Source: Alloalcanivorax profundimaris
GTDB lineage: Bacteria > Pseudomonadota > Gammaproteobacteria > Pseudomonadales > Alcanivoracaceae
Direction: 5' to 3'
Length of the DNA stretch: 64,000 bases
NCBI RefSeq assembly: GCF_015265435.1
Contig: NZ_JABJWH010000033.1
Span: forward strand, 6,313 to 70,312
Of the stretch, positions 28,586 through 38,342 are shown piece after piece. Below the pieces are notes generated by a model. It saw only the letters and a program-made list of their open reading frames with translations, was not told the origin of the DNA and made no database searches. The translations under genes were made by a program, and so were the position numbers. The first letter of the stretch is position 1. Every line of letters starts with the position of its first letter.

Positions 28586-30226
28586 ATGCGTGGATTAATG
28601 ATGGACCGGCCTTTGATGATTTCCCAGATCATCGAGTACGCGGCCGCCAGCTATCCAGAGCAGGAGATCGTGTCCCGGACTCCGGAAGGCGGCCTGCACC
28701 GTTACAACTACGAAGATGCGGCCAAGCGTAGCCGCCAGTTGGCCAACGCGCTCAAGTCGCTGGGCGTCCAGGCCGGGGATCGCATCGCGACGGTGGCCTG
28801 GAACACCTATCGGCACTTGGAGCTGTATTACGCGGTCTCCGGTATTGGGGCGATCTGTCACACAATCAATCCGCGTCTGCCGGTCGAGCAGTTCGGCTAC
28901 ATCGTCAATCACGCCAAGGATCAGTACATTTTCCTTGATCTGACCTTCGTTCCATTGCTGGAGAAGTTGCAAGGTCTGTTTGAAGGCGTGAAGGGCTATG
29001 TCGTCATGACCGACCGCGCTCATATGCCCGAAACCTCGCTGCCCAACGTGATGTGCTACGAGGAATTGGTCGGCGAGCAGTCCGATGAAATGGCCTGGCC
29101 GGAGTTCGACGAGCATACCGCTTCGTCGCTCTGCTATACCTCCGGCACCACCGGCAATCCCAAGGGGGTGTTGTACTCGCACCGCTCGACGCTGCTGCAC
29201 GCCTTCTCGGTGTTGACCATCCCCGGAATGAATCTGGGCGAGGAGAGTGCCGTGCTGCCGGTGGTGCCGATGTTCCACGTTAACGCCTGGGGCGTCCCCT
29301 ACTTCGCGCCAATGGTGGGCGCGAAGATCGTCTTCCCGGGGCCGAAGCTCGATGGCGAGAGCCTGGCCGAGCTGATCAATAACGAGGGCGTCACCGAGGC
29401 CTGGGGTGTGCCCACCGTGTGGCTCGGGCTTCTTGGTCATATGCGTAAGACCGAGCAGAAGTTCACCTCGCTCAAGCGTGTTCTTATCGGCGGCTCGGCC
29501 GCGCCACGGGCGATGATGCGCGAATTCCAGGAGAAGTACGGCGTCGAAGGCTTGCAGGGCTGGGGCATGACCGAGATGAGTCCGATCGGCACGGTTTCGA
29601 TGATCCGTCCCAAGGACGCCGATTTGCCGCTTGATCGGCAGTTCGACATCAAGGCCAAGCAGGGGCGTGCGGTGTTCGGGGTGGAGATGAAGATCGTCAA
29701 CGACGACGGTCAAGCGCTGCCGCGGGACGGCAAGTCCTTCGGTGAGCTGCTGGTGCGCGGCCCGGCGATCATCAGCGGCTACTACGAAAACCCTGAAGCC
29801 AGCGCCAAGGCCTTCGACAGCGAGGGCTGGTTCCGCACCGGCGATGTTTCCAAGATCGATCCCGAAGGCTACATGGAGATCGTCGACCGCACCAAGGACG
29901 TGATCAAGTCCGGAGGCGAGTGGATCAGTTCCATCGATCTTGAGAACGAAGCGGTGGGGCATCCCGAGATCGCCGAGGCAGCGGTCATAGCGGTGCATCA
30001 TCCGAAATGGGACGAGCGGCCGCTTCTGGTGGTGGTGCGCGAGCCGGACAGCCAGCTCGGCAAGCAGGGCGTGATCGACTATCTGAGCCAGCGGGTCGCG
30101 AAATGGTGGCTGCCGGATGACGTGGTATTCGTCGACGAACTGCCGCACGGGGCGACCGGCAAGCTACAGAAGGCCAAATTGCGCGAGCAGTTCAAGGACT
30201 ATTCGTTGCCAGAGGTTGGTGGTTAA
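28586..30226 (+). CDS. alkK: Medium-chain fatty acid-CoA ligase, AlkK-like
   Basis: AMP-forming acyl-CoA ligase of 546 residues, the length of AlkK, which activates the fatty acids made by alkane oxidation. The N-terminus [16 protein letters not shown] and the [16 protein letters not shown] segment fit the AlkK group. The ATP loop is [20 protein letters not shown] (near 178), the TGD motif is [16 protein letters not shown] (near 412), and the catalytic Lys is in [15 protein letters not shown] (near 525). The start at 28586 has GAGGAGAGACAG upstream; the frame to 28406 is an unconserved extension. It begins a plus-strand group with a BtrH-like protein and another ligase. Confidence 0.88.
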   Translation: MRGLMMDRPLMISQIIEYAAASYPEQEIVSRTPEGGLHRYNYEDAAKRSRQLANALKSLGVQAGDRIATVAWNTYRHLELYYAVSGIGAICHTINPRLPVEQFGYIVNHAKDQYIFLDLTFVPLLEKLQGLFEGVKGYVVMTDRAHMPETSLPNVMCYEELVGEQSDEMAWPEFDEHTASSLCYTSGTTGNPKGVLYSHRSTLLHAFSVLTIPGMNLGEESAVLPVVPMFHVNAWGVPYFAPMVGAKIVFPGPKLDGESLAELINNEGVTEAWGVPTVWLGLLGHMRKTEQKFTSLKRVLIGGSAAPRAMMREFQEKYGVEGLQGWGMTEMSPIGTVSMIRPKDADLPLDRQFDIKAKQGRAVFGVEMKIVNDDGQALPRDGKSFGELLVRGPAIISGYYENPEASAKAFDSEGWFRTGDVSKIDPEGYMEIVDRTKDVIKSGGEWISSIDLENEAVGHPEIAEAAVIAVHHPKWDERPLLVVVREPDSQLGKQGVIDYLSQRVAKWWLPDDVVFVDELPHGATGKLQKAKLREQFKDYSLPEVGG

Positions 30227-30319
30227 AAAAGGCCTCGATCCGCGCCTCGTCGGCGGAGTGAGCTCGCGGTACGCCAACCGGCGTTGGCTCAGGTCTTTGA
30301 ACACAGCTGGAGTAGTGGA

Positions 30320-31363
30320 ATGAAAAGCGTGCAAATCTCCAACTATCCCCACCGGATGGGGGGGCACTGCGGCTCGGGCGCACTGCGCGACCTGTTGGAA
30401 TGGGCCGGGCTTGGCTGGGACGGGCCGCCGGGCGAGGGGCTCGTGTTCGGCCTCGGCGGCGGGCTGTCCTTTATGTATATGAGAGTATCCGAGCTCACGC
30501 CTCCCATCTACCTGGTAGGGCGCAACGGTGACATGGAGCTCGACTTCTGCCACCGCCTCGGCATTGAAACCGAGCGTCGCCAAACCGACGATCCCGACGA
30601 GGGTTGGCGCTGGGTCGCCGACGAAATCGACGCCGGCCGTCCCGTGATGATCTGGGCTGACATCGCCGAGCTGCCGTATCTCAGGGTACGTTTATCCAAC
30701 ACCCGTCATGACATCGTCGTCATCGGCTACGACGAGAGGCGCGGCGTCGCCCGGGTGGTGGACAACGATCGCGAGGAGGTGCAGGAAGTCCCCCTAAAAG
30801 CTCTGGCGCGAGCTCGTGCCTCCCATGGCTTTCCCAATCCCAATCGCCACGCGACTTACCCGATACGCTTTCCTGATCGGCTGCCTGAGCTACTGCCGGT
30901 GGCGCGCGATGCAGCGGCAAGCGCGGCGCGCAATATGCGCGGCACGGATGCGACGCTGTTCGATCCGGCGGACCTGCCCGCCGATGGTGTGGTCGCCTCC
31001 GGCCTGAAGGGCGTCAATATCTTCGTCGACGATCTGGCCACCTGGGGAGATAGCCTGACTGATGACCAGCTTAACGCATCGCTAAGGGTCTTACCGGTCT
31101 TCGTCGAGAAAGCCGGCACAGGCGGTGGCTTGTTCCGCCGCCTCGAAGCGGAATTCTGCGCCGAGGTTGCCCGCCTCACGGGCGATCGATCCTTTGCCCG
31201 TGCCGCCGACGTCCTGCTCGACTGCGCCAACGCCTGGAGCCGTCTTGCTACATATGCCGCCGCCGATCAGCTTGACTGGCGGGCGCTCGTCGCCCATGCC
31301 GAACAACTCCCGTCATCCGAGCAACGCGCGGTGCAGGCGCTGGAGGAGGCGGCAAGCCCGTAG
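30320..31363 (+). CDS. BtrH-like (BtrH_N/DUF4872) protein, copy 2
   Basis: A 347-residue relative of the protein at 11707. Conserved blocks are MGGHCGSGALRDLLEWAG with the putative nucleophile Cys (near 15), VFGLGGGLSFMYM (near 43), and RHDIVVIGYDE with the putative His (near 132); the C-terminal part is helical. The start at 30320 has GGAG eight bases upstream. It sits between two acyl-CoA ligases, so in both copies a BtrH-like gene keeps company with a ligase. The likely reaction is acyl transfer or hydrolysis at a thioester or amide (inference); the substrate is unknown. Confidence 0.75.
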   Translation: MKSVQISNYPHRMGGHCGSGALRDLLEWAGLGWDGPPGEGLVFGLGGGLSFMYMRVSELTPPIYLVGRNGDMELDFCHRLGIETERRQTDDPDEGWRWVADEIDAGRPVMIWADIAELPYLRVRLSNTRHDIVVIGYDERRGVARVVDNDREEVQEVPLKALARARASHGFPNPNRHATYPIRFPDRLPELLPVARDAAASAARNMRGTDATLFDPADLPADGVVASGLKGVNIFVDDLATWGDSLTDDQLNASLRVLPVFVEKAGTGGGLFRRLEAEFCAEVARLTGDRSFARAADVLLDCANAWSRLATYAAADQLDWRALVAHAEQLPSSEQRAVQALEEAASP

Positions 31364-31479
31364 AGTCGGCGGTGAGCGCCGGCGAGACCCGACCCGCCGC
31401 TCGCGGATGCCGTCCATGAACCACAAGGCGAGCGAGCGCGGACTCGGTTGGGGCCAATAAGCTTGGAGGAATAGGGTAA

Positions 31480-33099
31480 ATGATCTTACACGAACCTGAA
31501 CTGATCGAGGAATACTCCGATAAAGGCTACTGGGGTGACAGAACCCTGCTGGATCGCTTTGCCGCCAATCGTGCCGCCTACCCGGACCGGGAAGCGGTGG
31601 TGGATCCCCCCAATCGTGACGAACTGGTCGGCACACCGCCCCAGCGGCTCAGCTGGGCCGAGTTTGGTCGGGCCGTGGACGCCACCGCCGCCGAGCTGGC
31701 ACGCCGGGGCTTCGGCAAGGACGACCTACTGGTGGCGCAGTTGCCGAACATCTGGGAGCTGGCCATGCTCTATCTGGCGGCGGCCAAGGCCGGCGGTCTG
31801 CTTTCCGCGTTGCCCCTGCAATGGCGAAGCAAGGATGTGGGCTATGTGAAAGAGATCACCGGCGCCAGATTCTACGCCTCGGTGGAAAGCTTCCACGGCT
31901 TTGATTACCGGGCCCTGGGGCAGGAGCTGGGCTTCGAGCACTACATTGGTCTGGCGGCGCTGACCGATATCGCCCATGGAGATCCGGGCCGGGTCCCGGA
32001 GGTGCCGGTGGATGCCAATGACATCTTCACCCTGTGCTGGACTTCGGGCACTGAGTCAAACCCCAAGGGCTGCCCCATGAGCCACAACAACTGGGAGTAC
32101 ATGACCAACCTGGTGTTCACCACCTGTGGCCTGCGCGAGGGTGACCGCATTCTGTGTGTGGCACCGCTGGTGAACATGACGGCGGTAGGGGTGAACTACC
32201 TCCCCTGGCTGGCGGCGGGGGGCACCCTGGTGCTGCATCATCCGATTACGCCGGAAATCCTGTTGCGCCAGCTGACCGAGGAGCACATCGAGTACACGAT
32301 TCTGGTACCGGCAATGCTGAACATGATTGTCAAGTTGCCCAACGTGGACCAGCTGGATCTCTCCAGCGTGCGGACCATCACCACCGGTTCGGCGCCCCCC
32401 TCGGCCTGGTCGATGCAGGAGTTCAAGCGCCGCTGGGGCATCGAGATCGTCAACATCTGGGGCCAGAACGAGGGCACCAGTCTGGTAGCCGGCCCGGCCG
32501 ATGTGCCGGACCTGGAGATGCGGGTGGATCACCTGCCCTGGTGGGGCAAGGCAGGAGTCCAATGGCCTTCCGGCGTCAGCGGGGTCGAGCTGAAAATTCT
32601 CGGCGATGAGGATGAGGAGATAACCGAACCAGGTGGCATCGGCGAGCTTTGCTATCGCAGCCCGGGTGTGTTCGCGGGCTACTTTCAGCGCCCGGATATT
32701 ACCGCGGCTTCGTTCACTTATGACGGCTTTTTCCGCACCGGCGACCTTTTCATCGTGCGGGATGACAGGCACCTAGGGTTCTATGACCGCAAGAAGGACA
32801 TCGTGATTCGGGGTGGTTACAATATCTCCAGTGTGGAGGTGGAGAACGCGGTGCTGGGCTTCGGCAAGGTACGGGACGTCGCGGTCATACCCCAACCGGA
32901 CGAGATCATGGGCGAGCGGATCTGTATTTGCGTGGTGCCTGTTGACGAGGATAACCCACCGATCCTGGAGGAAATCAACGACTACTTGAGGGAGCAGGGC
33001 ATGAGTGTCTACAAGCTGCCGGAAAAGATGAAACTGATCAACGCCATTCCCCGCAATCCGGTGGGCAAGATTCTGAAGAAGGAATTGCGAGCCCTGTAG
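31480..33099 (+). CDS. Acyl-CoA ligase with altered ATP loop
   Basis: AMP-forming ligase of 539 residues. The ATP loop reads CWTSGTESNPKGCPMSH (near 189), where Glu-Ser replaces the usual Thr-Gly. The other signatures are standard: NIWGQNEGT (near 325), RTGDLFIVRDDRH (near 417), RGGYNISSVEVEN (near 440) and the terminal Lys in NPVGKILKKELRAL. The start follows a GGAGG at nine bases. A similar loop occurs in some alicyclic acid ligases as far as I recall, so the substrate may not be a straight-chain fatty acid. It is followed by 340 bases containing an AraC-type box. Confidence 0.85.
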   Translation: MILHEPELIEEYSDKGYWGDRTLLDRFAANRAAYPDREAVVDPPNRDELVGTPPQRLSWAEFGRAVDATAAELARRGFGKDDLLVAQLPNIWELAMLYLAAAKAGGLLSALPLQWRSKDVGYVKEITGARFYASVESFHGFDYRALGQELGFEHYIGLAALTDIAHGDPGRVPEVPVDANDIFTLCWTSGTESNPKGCPMSHNNWEYMTNLVFTTCGLREGDRILCVAPLVNMTAVGVNYLPWLAAGGTLVLHHPITPEILLRQLTEEHIEYTILVPAMLNMIVKLPNVDQLDLSSVRTITTGSAPPSAWSMQEFKRRWGIEIVNIWGQNEGTSLVAGPADVPDLEMRVDHLPWWGKAGVQWPSGVSGVELKILGDEDEEITEPGGIGELCYRSPGVFAGYFQRPDITAASFTYDGFFRTGDLFIVRDDRHLGFYDRKKDIVIRGGYNISSVEVENAVLGFGKVRDVAVIPQPDEIMGERICICVVPVDEDNPPILEEINDYLREQGMSVYKLPEKMKLINAIPRNPVGKILKKELRAL

Positions 33100-33134
33100 C
33101 CGGTTCGCCGTCATGCCTCTCATTGGGTGTCTCC

Positions 33135-33190
33135 AAATGACCCCGTATTGTCAAAAAATGACCTCGCTAGGCTGCTGTCACACAACCATG
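33135..33190 (+). promoter_or_regulatory. AraC-type direct-repeat box upstream of ligase gene
   Basis: AAATGACCCC (33135-33144) and AAATGACCTC (33156-33165) are direct repeats 21 bases apart, two helical turns, with TGTCAA between them. The same 31-base element, 26 identical positions, lies before the CYP153 operon at 48890, and ACAACCA follows at the same distance (47 bases) in both. The nearest gene downstream starts at 33440. The rest of 33100-33439 holds no convincing gene. Confidence 0.7.
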
Positions 33191-33439
33191 GTCGGGAACA
33201 AATGGTGCTGCTGAAACTTCCACCGTTGCATAGACAGCCGGCTGGCCTAATTGCAACTGCGCATCCTGTCGGAGGAACTTTTAAGCGTTTCGACAACACC
33301 GGAATCGTCGACGAGTTTGAACGGGTTGCGGTCCAGCTTCGCGCGCGTCCGGTTCGGTGGAAACCACGGAAACGGGCGGGTTACCAACCCCGTCTCGCGC
33401 CTGCCATAACAACATAACACCAGTCAGGAGATCTTCGAA

Positions 33440-35224
33440 ATGTCCGCTATAGCCCAGCTGAAAGCAATGCCCGAGGCCCGTGCGGCCCTCAGGGAGATTT
33501 TAGGCCAGTTTGGTTGGGGCGCGTTGGCGATTGGTGGCGTCCGGGCCGCGTGGCGTAGCCGGCTTAAGCGACAGGAGCTTCCGCGGCAATTCTTGCTTGC
33601 TCTATGGGAGCATTGGGGAGATCGTGAGGCGATTGTCGACGGTGATCGTCGGGTCACCTTCGGTCAATTCAGGGATCGAGTTCTCCGCCTGGCCAATGGC
33701 CTGCACCGGCTGGGTATCGGCGAAGGCGAGGCGGTGGCCGAGGTGATGCACAACGGCGCGCCATGGTTCGAATTGATGCTGGCTTGTACGCTCAGGGACA
33801 ATCCCATGCCGATGCTCAATTGGCATCTCCAGCCCAAGGAGTTGGCGGAATGTATCAACAAGGCCTCGCCAAAGGCTCTGGTATTGGGGGGCGCCTTTGT
33901 GGAAGCGGTACAGTCGGTTCGTGATCAGTTGGCCACCGTCGAACACTTCATCGTGGTTGATGCTGACGAGTTGCCCGAGGGTATGATCGCCTACGAGTCA
34001 CTGATCCGGGACAGCCGGTCCATACTCCCAAGCGGCAAGCTGGGCATGGCCCCAAAGACCTACAGCGGCGGTACCACAGGGACGCCGAAATACATCAACA
34101 TCGACCGGGACCGGCTGACATCGGATTCGGCCGAGGCGCGGCGGGGCGCCTCCAAGGAGGAGGTGACCCGGTTGGGGTTGATGCAGATATCGGCCTTTCA
34201 TTTCTACAAGATCGGCAAAATCCGGGATCCGATCAGCAACAACATCCGCACGCTGATTCCGGGGCCGCTGTATCATGCCGGGGTACAGATCGCGGTGTTG
34301 CCGTTCTTTCTCGGCGGCACTGCGGTGCCCATGAGCAAGTTCGATCCCGAGCTCATGCTTAAACTTATTCAGGACGAGCGTATCAACTGGACCTTCGTCG
34401 CCCCGACCATGCTCGAGCGCATCCTGGCACTGCCCGAGGCTCTGAAGTCCCAATACGACCTTTCCAGCATGCGGGTAATCATTTGCGCGGCGGCGCCTTG
34501 TCCGCCCAAGGTCAAGCGCGAGATCAACGCACTGTTCCGCCGCCAGGGAGCGTCGGATGATGTCTTCCATGAATACTACGGCGCTTCGGAGAGCGGCCTG
34601 ATCAGCGTTCTCGCCAGCGAGGACTACCAGAAGAACCCGAAGCGCTACGACAGCGTTGGCAAGCTGCGGGCGGCGGAATGCCGGATCTATGACGAGGAGA
34701 CCGGCACCTGGACCCCACCCGGCAAGGAAGGGAAGGTGCTCGTGCGCTCCCCGATGGCCCTTGCGCTGAACTATGTCGGCCTCAGCGAAGAGAAGATGAA
34801 GGAGAATTACATCGGGGTCGAGGGCAAGCTCTGGTACGACGATGGTCTGATTGGTTATGTGGACGAGGATGGTTTTCTGTACCTGACTTCACGGATCAAG
34901 GAAATGATCATCTCCGGCGGGGTGAATCTTTTCCCCAATGAGATCGAGACGGTTATCAAGCGGCATCCGGCGGTTCTTGACGTTGCCGTGGTGCGGGCGC
35001 CGGACAAGGACCTGGGCGAGGTGCCGGCGGCGGTAATTGAGCTCAAAGAGCACCAGCAGGCCACTCGCAAGGAGATCATCGAGCACTGCAAGACGGAGGG
35101 GTTGTACGGTTTCAAGCTGCCGAAGATCGTGGACTTTGGCGAGCTGCCCCGCAACTTGGCCGGCAAGCTGCCGAAAAAGCAGCTTGAGGAGAAATACTGG
35201 AAAGGTGTCGCCCGGCACGGTTAG
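33440..35224 (+). CDS. Acyl-CoA synthetase, bile-acid/steroid-ligase type
   Basis: AMP-forming ligase of 594 residues with an N-terminal helical extension (about 1-45) before the adenylation domain. The ATP loop is YSGGTTGTPKYINIDRD (near 210), lacking the Gly that normally follows the Lys. YYGASESG (near 380), DGLIGYVDEDGFLYL (near 470) and a C-terminal AGKLPKKQLEEKYW with the catalytic Lys are present. The shape recalls mycobacterial FadD proteins for steroid or bulky acids. The ribosome site is AGGAG. An AraC-type box shared with the CYP153 promoter lies 250 bases upstream, so it is probably induced together with CYP153. Confidence 0.83.
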   Translation: MSAIAQLKAMPEARAALREILGQFGWGALAIGGVRAAWRSRLKRQELPRQFLLALWEHWGDREAIVDGDRRVTFGQFRDRVLRLANGLHRLGIGEGEAVAEVMHNGAPWFELMLACTLRDNPMPMLNWHLQPKELAECINKASPKALVLGGAFVEAVQSVRDQLATVEHFIVVDADELPEGMIAYESLIRDSRSILPSGKLGMAPKTYSGGTTGTPKYINIDRDRLTSDSAEARRGASKEEVTRLGLMQISAFHFYKIGKIRDPISNNIRTLIPGPLYHAGVQIAVLPFFLGGTAVPMSKFDPELMLKLIQDERINWTFVAPTMLERILALPEALKSQYDLSSMRVIICAAAPCPPKVKREINALFRRQGASDDVFHEYYGASESGLISVLASEDYQKNPKRYDSVGKLRAAECRIYDEETGTWTPPGKEGKVLVRSPMALALNYVGLSEEKMKENYIGVEGKLWYDDGLIGYVDEDGFLYLTSRIKEMIISGGVNLFPNEIETVIKRHPAVLDVAVVRAPDKDLGEVPAAVIELKEHQQATRKEIIEHCKTEGLYGFKLPKIVDFGELPRNLAGKLPKKQLEEKYWKGVARHG

Positions 35225-35427
35225 CGGGCTGTTGGAAATGCCTTGCGCGCTCTGGCTGTTACCGACCTGTCAATCTTGTATAGGATCCGGCCGGTTACCG
35301 GCTGATCATGGAGAACGTCAACCACGGGCGCATCTATCGCGAGGTGGGGTCAACGCCAGCGGCGGCGGCCCCGGGGACTGGCGATATCGCCATCCGGCTG
35401 ACGGAAGCCCGGTGACGTGAATCGCAT

Positions 35428-36588
<1,161 letters not shown>

Positions 36589-36592
36589 GGCC

Positions 36593-37417
36593 TCACATTG
36601 AGAACCCGCCGCCACAGAGCAGCGTCTGACCGCTGATGTAGTTCGACTCCGGAGTGCAAAACAGATAGACGGCCCCGGCGGCCTCGGCCGGCGTGCCGGC
36701 GCGACCGAGCGGCACCATGGCCTCCATGGTCTTGAGCAGATCGGGGTTGACGCCCACCTTGATCTTGCGGCCTTCCACATCGATGCTCGCATCAGAGCCT
36801 GCTTCCGCCTCTGTGAGGCGCGTTTTGATCAGTCCGAAGGCCACGCAGTTGACGTTCACCTTGAGCCTGCCCCATTCCTTGGACATCGCCTTGGTCAGGC
36901 CGATCACCGCCGCCTTGGCGGCCGAATAGTTGGCCTGTCCAGCGTTGCCGCCGGTGCCGGCGATCGAGGCGATGTTGACCACCTTACGGAATACCTCGCG
37001 CCCTCCGGCGGCTTCTTTCTTGGCCTGCACGCGAAAGTATTCGGAGGCCGCGCGCAGAATGCGAAAGGGCGCCGTGGCGTGCACGTCCATGATCGCCTGC
37101 CACTGCTCATCGCTCATTTTCTGAATCACGTTGTCCCAGGTGTAGCCGGCGTTGTTGACGATGATGTCCAGACCGCCCAGCTGTTCGATTGCCGTGTTCA
37201 CAAAGCGTTCGGCAAAATCCTCCTGTGTCACGCTGCCGATGCAGGCCACGGCCCTGCCGCCGGCGTCCTTGATCGCCGCGACCGTTTCCTCCGCCGGGGC
37301 GGCATCAAGATCGTTGACTACCACGCTGGCGCCTTCGGCGGCGAGTTTGAGGGCGATTTCCCGGCCTATCCCGCGCCCTGAGCCGCTGACGATGGCCACT
37401 TTATCTTGAAGTTTCAT
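36593..37417 (-). CDS. SDR, probable 3-hydroxyacyl-CoA dehydrogenase
   Basis: A 274-residue classical short-chain dehydrogenase: cofactor site VSGSGRGIG (about 10-18), NNAGYTWDN (about 88), catalytic Ser in NIASIAGTGG, YxxxK as YSAAK (near 164) and a C-terminal ISGQTLLCGGGFSM. FabG-like enzymes with the DKVAIVSGSGRGIG start and VINDLD pattern act as 3-hydroxyacyl-CoA dehydrogenases in steroid and multifunctional beta-oxidation systems. Between MaoC hydratases and an acyl-CoA dehydrogenase, that role is the most likely one here. Confidence 0.9.
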   Translation of the reverse strand: MKLQDKVAIVSGSGRGIGREIALKLAAEGASVVVNDLDAAPAEETVAAIKDAGGRAVACIGSVTQEDFAERFVNTAIEQLGGLDIIVNNAGYTWDNVIQKMSDEQWQAIMDVHATAPFRILRAASEYFRVQAKKEAAGGREVFRKVVNIASIAGTGGNAGQANYSAAKAAVIGLTKAMSKEWGRLKVNVNCVAFGLIKTRLTEAEAGSDASIDVEGRKIKVGVNPDLLKTMEAMVPLGRAGTPAEAAGAVYLFCTPESNYISGQTLLCGGGFSM

Positions 37418-37455
37418 ACGCAGTCCTGCTTTGTTGGTGATGGAAAGGACGTGTT

Positions 37456-37875
37456 TCAGGCCAGCGCCACCAGGGCGTCGCCGGCGAGCTTGACTTCACC
37501 CTGTTTATCGACCACGCCGATCTCGAGCCGGGCCAGTGTTTCGTGGCCGTCCTCGGTGATTTCAACGATCTTGCCGGTGCAACTCAGCCGTGCGCCGACT
37601 GGCGTGATGGCGGCGAAGCGGACCGAGAACCGGCGCAGCCGGGTCTGCGGTGCCCACTGGGTCAGAAAGCGGCCCAAATAGGCCATCGGCAGCATGCCGT
37701 GCGCGAACACGTCCGGCATGCCAGAGGCCTTGGCAAAGTCGATGTCAATGTGGATCGGGTTGTGGTCACCCGAGGCGCCGGCGAACAGTGCCAGCGTCGC
37801 GCGCGTGATGGGCGGAAGCTCGAGTGGCGGAAGCGCCTGGCCGACCTTGACCTGGTCACGAGTGGGGGCGTTCAT
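37456..37875 (-). CDS. MaoC-type enoyl-CoA hydratase
   Basis: A 139-residue MaoC hotdog domain with the hydratase-2 motif FAGASGDHNPIHID (near 31), including the catalytic Asp and His. It adds water to trans-2-enoyl-CoA. It overlaps the next upstream gene, a FAS1-like dehydratase without these residues, by four bases. The pair resembles ChsH1/ChsH2-type heteromeric hydratases of steroid side-chain degradation, where only one partner is catalytic. The downstream gene is the SDR that would oxidise the product. Confidence 0.88.
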   Translation of the reverse strand: MNAPTRDQVKVGQALPPLELPPITRATLALFAGASGDHNPIHIDIDFAKASGMPDVFAHGMLPMAYLGRFLTQWAPQTRLRRFSVRFAAITPVGARLSCTGKIVEITEDGHETLARLEIGVVDKQGEVKLAGDALVALA

Positions 37876-38330
37876 GCTGCGTTCTCCTGCGGGTTGCGGA
37901 CGACGATCACGCTGCGTGCCTCGAGCACGGTCTCGCCAGTCGCGTCCTTGATCAGCGAATCCTTGACGATGAATTCGAGCGCACCGCTCTTCTTGCCGTA
38001 GATGTCGCTAATCTTTGACTCGACGCTGAGCACGTCGCCGGCACATACCGGCGCGTGATAGGTGAAGCTTTGCTCGCCGTGCAGGATGCGTCCGATCGGC
38101 ACGTTCAGCGTTTCGAGCAACGTGGTCATGGTTCCGGCATCGAGGTCGGCGCCCATCAGAAAGGTTGGTGGTGCCGGCAGGCTACGGTAGCCGGCTGCCC
38201 GGGCCGCAGACTCGTCGAGGTACTCGGGCCGCGTTTCGCCGGTGGCTTTGGCGAAAAAACGTAACCGCCCCTTCTCGACCTCGAAGCTGACGGTCGGCAG
38301 GCGCAGCCCGATGTGTTTAGTGTCGATCAT
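37872..38330 (-). CDS. FAS1-like dehydratase/MaoC partner subunit
   Basis: A 152-residue hotdog protein of the MaoC N-terminal/FAS1-like dehydratase type (PF13452). It has FAKATGETRPEYLDESAARAAG (near 25-46) where active MaoC enzymes show GDxNPIH; the His is absent, so it probably binds acyl-CoA as the non-catalytic half of a heteromer. LHGEQSFTYHAPVCAGDVLSV (near 86) is the family hallmark. The four-base overlap with the catalytic MaoC gene suggests equimolar synthesis. Confidence 0.85.
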   Translation of the reverse strand: MIDTKHIGLRLPTVSFEVEKGRLRFFAKATGETRPEYLDESAARAAGYRSLPAPPTFLMGADLDAGTMTTLLETLNVPIGRILHGEQSFTYHAPVCAGDVLSVESKISDIYGKKSGALEFIVKDSLIKDATGETVLEARSVIVVRNPQENAA

Positions 38331-38342
38331 AGTTCGTCCTCT

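Noticed and set aside
33127-33417. 96-codon frame between two ligase genes
   Set aside because: It starts inside the AraC-type box, has no ribosome site, and its translation has no recognisable domain. The stretch is better explained as a regulatory region.
35308-35415. Micro-frame after the 33440 ligase (MENVNHGRIYREVG...)
   Set aside because: There is no ribosome site, no recognised family, and it lies in the short gap between convergent genes. It could be a remnant, but I cannot support a call.
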